A stretch of 64,000 nt of DNA from Arctopsyche grandis (Eukaryota; Arthropoda; Insecta; Trichoptera; Hydropsychidae): positions 26,198,001 through 26,262,000 of the forward strand of contig NC_135359.1 in assembly GCF_051622035.1 (NCBI RefSeq), read 5' to 3'. Below the pieces are notes generated by a model that saw only the letters and a list, made by a program, of their open reading frames with translations, searched no databases and was not told the origin of the DNA. Made by a program: the position numbers and the translations under genes. Of the stretch, positions 58,250 through 64,000 are shown one piece after another (the stretch's first letter is position 1; every line of letters begins with the position of its first letter).

Positions 58250-59060
58250 GTATTTGATTTTGATTTTTAAACGCTTTTTACTATCACTAAATTAGGTTCA
58301 CTATACATCTTATATCTATTTTTATAGCTACTGATCTACTGATCATTTTCTATATTACAATTTTAATTTAATTTGGTTAGTAATCATAGTGTTATATTAT
58401 TCTGATGTTAATGTACAGCATAATAGGAAAAATAGCTCAAAAACCTATTTACAATTCTTATAAATGCTCATAATAAATCTAATACATTATATTAATTAAA
58501 GACCCTCTTAAGTAGACGATCTAAAGCAGATTGTGTAGTAGGTAATCTGTGTTTATCCCCGAAGGGTAGGCACATTTAGTTGTAAACACCGAGACTCTTC
58601 ACAAGTGTGTTAGTATGATTATTAGTGATTTTTTTGTTTCTGATTTTGAAATGCTTTTTATTATTACGAAATTATGTTCACAATACATCTTATATCTATT
58701 TTTATAGCTACTGATCTACTGATCATTTTCTATTTTACAATTTTAATTAGTAATCGTAGTATTATATTATTTTAATGTTAATGTACAGCATAGTAGGAAA
58801 AATAGCTCAAAAACCTATTTACAATTCTGATAAATGCTCAAAATACATCTAATATATAATAATAATTATAGACTCTCTAAATTCGACTATCCAAAGCAGA
58901 TTGTGCTTAGGTAATCTGTGTTTATACCCGAAGGGTAGAGACATTAAGTTGTAAACACCGAGAATCTTCACAAGTGTGTTAGTATGATTATTAGTGATTC
59001 AGTCATAGAATCTACTGGTTTGTTTGTTAGTAATGTCTGTAGCTAACGGAATATTATTTA
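58250..59060 (+). repeat. Two tandem copies of the dispersed repeat
   Basis: 58250-58620 and 58635-59060 each run from a T-rich start through GCTACTGATCTACTGATC and AAACCTATTTACAATTCT to CCCGAAGGGTAG, AAACACCGAGA and CTTCACAAGTGTGTTAGTAT; copy 2 continues to CTGTAGCTAACGGAATA. Confidence 0.7.
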
Positions 59061-59290
59061 TGGCATGCAGTTTTTTCAAGTTAGTATATATGGGTGTGTT
59101 ATAAATTATTTGTGTTTTTATGTATGTTAATATGTACATTAGTACTCAAGGAATCTCTCAACGATTTTGTTTTCAAAATAATTACGATAACATTAAAAAA
59201 ATGACGATTTCAAAATAACTCTTCCCCCATAAAAACATCCATTGCGAGCGTGGTGTGTTTTGTATGGAGACATGGGAAGGAAACGACGAC

Positions 59291-59711
59291 TAGAGATTGC
59301 AATACCGGTATACCGGTAAATCGATAAAATATCGCCATCGGTAAATACCGGTAAGTTTACTGGTAATTACCGGATACTATTTTATTGCAAATTAAGTACA
59401 TAAATACGCATTTAATTGCATAATATTACATTCCATTAAAAGTCGATTCAAATGGTGTATTTGTGGATTAGGTTGCTTAGAATGTCCAGTATTAAATGTG
59501 GCAATTTTAAATTTATAAATTCACTGGAAACACAGACCAACCAAATGGTAGTAAATGCGATCAGGAAATCGTAATTAATGCGGTAATGTTTTTAGGAAAG
59601 TAATTCACGATTTTTTTTCGCAATTACCAGTTTATACCGCTATTCCGGTAGTAGGAAAAATCATTTACCGTTTACCGACTTATGAAATTTGAAGGTAAAT
59701 TGCAATCCCTA
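59291..59711. mobile_element. hAT MITE with perfect 8-bp target duplication
   Basis: 421 bp. Ends TAGAGATTGCAAT and (reverse) TAGGGATTGCAAT. Flanked by ACGACGAC at 59283-59290 and 59712-59719. Rich in ACCGGTA repeats on both arms. No ORF. Confidence 0.85.
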
Positions 59712-60099
59712 ACGACGACTTTGAATTCACGCTTATCAGTCAAAACTTATCGTAATAGATCCAAACAAACTTCAATATGTGAATATTAAGCATTTATTTT
59801 TTCTACTATTCTCAAAAAAAAAAAGATCCATTGGTTGGAGGCATAGGACATTGTTTAAAATGAATGATTTTTTTTATTTAACGTTCCCTTGATATGGCAA
59901 AAGTTTTCCACTAGGTCAGTTGATGAAAATCCAAAATTCGAATTTTTCGTTCCTGGAAAAGATTCAAGTCAATTTTTCAGCCACTTACATAATTTATTCA
60001 AATGTGTTTTAGGAATCAGTACACACTTTATTAATATGTATATTGATTCCCACCTCAAAAAAATGTTATTCACAAAAGTGGTATAAGCAATTACTTTCA

Positions 60100-60568
60100 T
60101 GTCACGACTCCCTAAATCTGAAAGAATTAATTCCCGACTCCTAAAAATTTTTTTTTCTAGTTAAAAGGTTTATTTGGCAGTAATTATTACAATTATAATA
60201 CACATATTTATATTCAGCACAAAATTATAGGAACTTGCTTAAAAACATTTTTTTTAAATAAAAACTATACACACATGAAACAATTTAATGCGATAGATGA
60301 GGTCACATGTTTTTACATAATAAATCGATATCGGGTTCAATGTCAGAAATGCTAACTCGCAAAGCATCTTCCAACATCTCCGTGGAAAGGCATGACCTTT
60401 GCTTATTTTTATTAAGAATGACCTTTTTATTATTTATTTTTATTAGGCATGACCTTTGCTTAATATTCATTAATGAATATTTGTACTTTCTATTGAATAT
60501 TTTCGCGGCCCCCGCGAGAAATCCTACGGCCCCCCACGGGGTCGCGACCCCCAATTTGGGAAGCACTA
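60100..60568. mobile_element. hAT (Charlie/Tip100-like) terminal fragment
   Basis: The right end reads on the minus strand CTAGTGCTTCCCAAATTGGG, GGGTCGCGACCCC, GGGGGGCCGTAGGATTTC, GCGGGGGCCGCGAAAAT: the common end of hAT elements of this type. ATTAGGCATGACCTTTGCTT-like units repeat at 60386-60465. The left end is not found. Confidence 0.55.
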
Positions 60569-60597
60569 GTATAAGCTATATTGAAGTTTTATAATTA

Positions 60598-60715
60598 CCT
60601 GAGCGTTGCTCATTACCATTTAAGAGATCGTGAGTTCAAATCTAGGTCGAAATCTAAAAATATGTTCGATTTTCTCAATGTCTATCACTGCAGGAAAAAT
60701 GATTATAAAATATAA
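60598..60715 (+). mobile_element. SINE head, second family
   Basis: TGAGCGTTGCTCATTACC, box B GAGTTCAAATCTAG, then TTCGATTTTCTCAATGTCTA as in 22688-22870. Confidence 0.5.
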
Positions 60716-60719
60716 ATCG

Positions 60720-62480
60720 ACTGTCGCCTGTCAATATTTTCCAACTTTATCTGACAATGGTTGTTGTGATGGTTTATTATCCATTTCCCACTTTGCATTA
60801 TTTCCGCTCCAGAAAGCAAATTGGAAACCACTGGAAATAAAAACTCTTGCCAAGACTTTGCTATATGGCAAATGTTTCATAAGTTGATGTCCGCCGTTAG
60901 CTTGTAATCGATTATGCATTATGTACAATAGAAAATAGGCTTAATCTAATATGCACATAAAAGCACATTAGGTTAATAATTAATTATTAATATTGGGCTT
61001 CTGTAATAAATGCTTAAAAATAGTAAAAAACTTCTTTGAAACATTAAGTGATATTAGTAGATCTAGATTTTATTCTAGTTATATTTGTTAGTAGTTGTAA
61101 TTGATTTATTATCTAATATTGAATTTAAATATAGGCCGCAAGTTTCATCAATTCGAGAAGGTTTAATTATTGAGTAGGTCCAGAATTGAATTTGTAGCTT
61201 TTCATACGAAATCTTTTCATTGAAAAACTTAATGAAATTTAAATACGGCAGTTCGTGTCCATCTATCAAGAAGAAAATGGCAACTGAAGCGATCGCTTGG
61301 AAAATTTTGCACAGATGGTGCTTTAAGAAAAGCGGTTTGCATACTAGGAAAATATAAAGCCTATTCTGGGACTTCGAGGAAACTGCTTTATCCACGGAGA
61401 CCCTTCACCAGAAAATTGATTCCTATGCTACGTTAACTGAGTAATCATTTTCCTTTGTCGGTGACGTTCCGCGCATTTATGCGAGATATCGATTTTCCGG
61501 CATTGTTTCATTTTATGTCAGATGTGACAGTTTAAACCGCGTCCTCTCTTCAAACATAATCCGTTCATTCTATAAGTGATATTTTTACTGTAATATTTTT
61601 TCTATATTATTGGACGCAAGCCCTTCAGCTGTCGACAACTCAATAGTGAGTATGTACATTTATTTCTCAACATAACCTCTCGGCATTCGATGACACCCCG
61701 TCGCAAAATTTTCTATTTTAATTCTTCAACCACTACATTTAGACATTTTCACACTTTCATCAAATCCGTAAGTAGGTAAACCCATAAGCACCTTTTCATA
61801 CATATGTAGGGATGATTTCCGAGTGATTAAAGGATAAAAGTAGTATTGGGTGAATATTTTATTCGAGGGGGCCCCTCATTGTGGAACATTTGGTCGGTGG
61901 TGTCCCGCTGAGGAGCGATTGCCCCCAGGGGCTGTGCCCCCCAACGATATCGACTTATTCACGCCTACCTGATCCCATGCTCTCACAATTCACCCTCTTT
62001 TGTAAAAAAAAATCAACCTGTTTCCACATTCACCCAACACAATAGTGAATTCGGACGACATATATTTTGTGCCCAAATGAACCATGATTTTTTGAACGGT
62101 TTAAATATCGAATCGGTTTTATTATTGCAAATTGTATAAAACGTATTTGTTAAATATATTTTTTATTAATATCATGTTGCAATACAAAGTGTTTGAGCAT
62201 TGCTTCAAATTCATTTTTTTTTTAAGATTAATATTTAATGCTAATATTAATTCTAATGTGAAATATTGTATATTGTATGAGAGCAATGCTCGAATATTGA
62301 TCTATCTACATCCATATGTAGATATATCAGATATGTAGATTTGAAGACGGAGAGGGGTAAATATTTAGCTTACATATGTATACATGTAGTTCCAGCTTCA
62401 TTAGTTTTTAAAATTGACTTAATATATCTACATAAAACAAGGAATCAAAATATTATGTTGTTGAAAAATTAATGATTGAT
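60720..62480. other. Desert with one GC-rich island
   Basis: 61440-61560 (GGTGACGTTCCGCGC) and 61860-61960 (GAGGGGGCCCCTCATTGTGG, GCCCCCAGGGGCTGTGCC) stand out and are unique here. An open frame at 61395-61075 (-) has no recognised domain; I do not call it a gene. Confidence 0.4.
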
Positions 62481-62499
62481 ATTACATACATTTCGATCA

Positions 62500-63010
62500 T
62501 ATCTAGGTGACATGACAGGAATAACCACAAGGTGACATTTATGGTCAGATTATTTGTATACAAGTACTAACAATTTCAAACATTACATTACAATTATATA
62601 ATATATATAATACAATAGAGACATCTATGGATAAACTGGTACAATTAAAAAAATTTTGAACATATTTGCTAGAACAATTTGATGCTAGAAACTTGAAATT
62701 GCGAGAAATTGGGGGGGGGGGGGGGGGAGGGGATGGTATCGATTGGATCCATCACAACAATTAAGCCAGGAAATATTACGGAACAATTAAGCTAAATTGC
62801 CAAATTCTTGTAGGAGACGGCTGATCTGTGTTTTATATACATATACATATATTCAAATATGTAGAAACGTTTTTGGTGTAGGTAATTGTTTTGTAAAATG
62901 AAATACTGTATGTTTTTGTTTTTAATAAATAAATAAATAGCCACTAAGATAAGAATGTATGTAATTACTCGATTCTGGCCGGGATTTGAACCCACGACCT
63001 TTCTATTGGC
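62500..63010 (-). mobile_element. SINE, reverse, with insertions
   Basis: AAGGTGACATTTATGGTCAG tail side, AGAGACATCTATGG, and at 62975-63000 the complement of box B GGGTTCAAATCCCGG. Interrupted by a poly-G tract and an (AAAT)n-tailed piece (62820-62940). Confidence 0.55.
62711..62727 (+). repeat. Poly-G tract, 17 nt
   Basis: Uninterrupted G run, then AGGGG. By far the longest homopolymer of G or C in the window. Confidence 0.95.
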
Positions 63011-63339
63011 TCAATATAAAATATATATATATGTATACGTATGTAATTATAAATAAAAGCTGGGACATACGATCTGAACGAATTGAAGCTGAGGTGAATT
63101 TGATTTTAATCCGTTTTGCATCTTTCCTTATTATTAGGGATGCTTTTGGAAATTTGGTAATTTGTATATTTTTATTGAAACACGAGATAAGGTGAATCGT
63201 GACGGTATCAAGATGCAATTGAATAAACAGGAAAGGAAGTATATATATACATATATATATAATACATATGTATGTAATAGGTAGTTTTAACTATCAATGA
63301 AACACTATTAAAGAAAAAATATTAATATCAACTAAAGAT

Positions 63340-63790
63340 ACATGGATATTATGTGATAGCAATTGATGACAATTCCCCGAGGAAAATAAACAAGAACCAT
63401 TTCGGATCATTTCAACGAGTGTCCCGTAATCCTTTTATTAGGCATCAAAAGTGATTTTTAGATTAGAAAGATTAGCCCTACACACTCAGACGACCCTTTG
63501 GCTATTAAATAATCCCCTGCGGATTATTATCGCACGATACGAGAAATGCCCGAGAGATCTGATGCTTCCGATTAGTATTACCACAATGCATACAGTTTCA
63601 ATTGCATTGAAATTGCAATTTCAATTTATGCACGGTCATTATATAATATATTCATACAATATATTTATAAAGCGGAATGATTTTTTGTTCGGATCGATTT
63701 CCCGGGAAGCAATAGTGCAAAGTTTTAAACAAAATACGAAAAATTTTTACTTGAAAAATGCTGCACTTTTAATGTAATATCAAAAGACAC
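63340..63790. promoter_or_regulatory. Candidate regulatory island with inverted TAATCC sites
   Basis: Single-copy and less AT-biased. TAATCC (63510-63515) and GGATTA (63521-63526) form an inverted pair with 5-bp spacing, the site type bound by K50 homeodomains (Otx, Gsc, Pitx). Also a near-palindrome TTGCATTGAAATTGCAA. An open frame across it has no known domain. Confidence 0.35.
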
Positions 63791-64000
63791 CGACACAGAA
63801 TTAAAACGTAAGAGTCACTTACATTTTAAATAGGGGCGAGTTATAAAATATTCAATTCGCTTCTTTTGTAATCGTACATATTTAAAATCGAGGGGTAACT
63901 TAATACGCGATAGGGCGAATTTGTCCACATGTCACGCGAGATGCATCTGATTTATATGCGCATTCTCATTTATTCATGTTTTAGTTCGAGAGCGAGATGG

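Noticed and set aside
61075..61395. 106-codon minus-strand frame
   Set aside because: AT-rich, no recognised motif, no promoter or splice context; could be a diverged transposon remnant but cannot be supported.

Overview
The window is eukaryotic, AT-rich (roughly 30% GC by eye) and almost certainly from an insect. It holds one recognisable protein-coding gene, and that gene is complete: a paired-like homeobox gene of the PROP class (relatives: vertebrate PROP1, nematode unc-42, Drosophila CG32532). It lies on the minus strand in six coding exons between 31179 and 3191. I assembled it from splice sites; all five introns are GT-AG and all phases agree. The joined frame is 1044 nt (347 residues from the first in-frame ATG). 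The homeodomain (about residues 178-237) is split by introns after homeodomain positions 10 and 46. The C-terminus carries a tail ([12 protein letters not shown] ... QYQT) that I recognise as typical of insect members.

Layout: 1-2815 is intergenic sequence beyond the 3' end of the gene, including a MITE nested inside a TTAA-flanked MITE. 2816-3190 is the probable 3'UTR. 3191-31179 is the gene, with introns of about 4.8, 2.8, 4.0, 2.1 and 13.2 kb (numbered here from the 3' end) filled with SINEs, LINE 3' ends, MITEs and microsatellites, plus several GC-richer islands that may be cis-regulatory. 31180-32400 is a GC- and CpG-rich block with CCAAT boxes: the probable 5'UTR and promoter. 32400-64000 is a gene desert upstream of the promoter, with transposon remnants (including a broken hAT transposase at 57.1-57.7 kb) and GC-richer islands. 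Long upstream deserts with islands are usual for developmental transcription factors.

The tRNA-derived SINEs and the LINE tails ending in CATCATCATC trinucleotide runs resemble those of holometabolous insects, especially Lepidoptera, but I cannot fix the order. I saw no tRNA or rRNA gene, CRISPR array, or second protein gene. The most informative content beyond the homeobox gene is the layered transposon history: SINE inside SINE, MITE inside MITE, tandem MITEs sharing a target site, and empty-versus-filled site pairs. I found no convincing novel multi-gene system.
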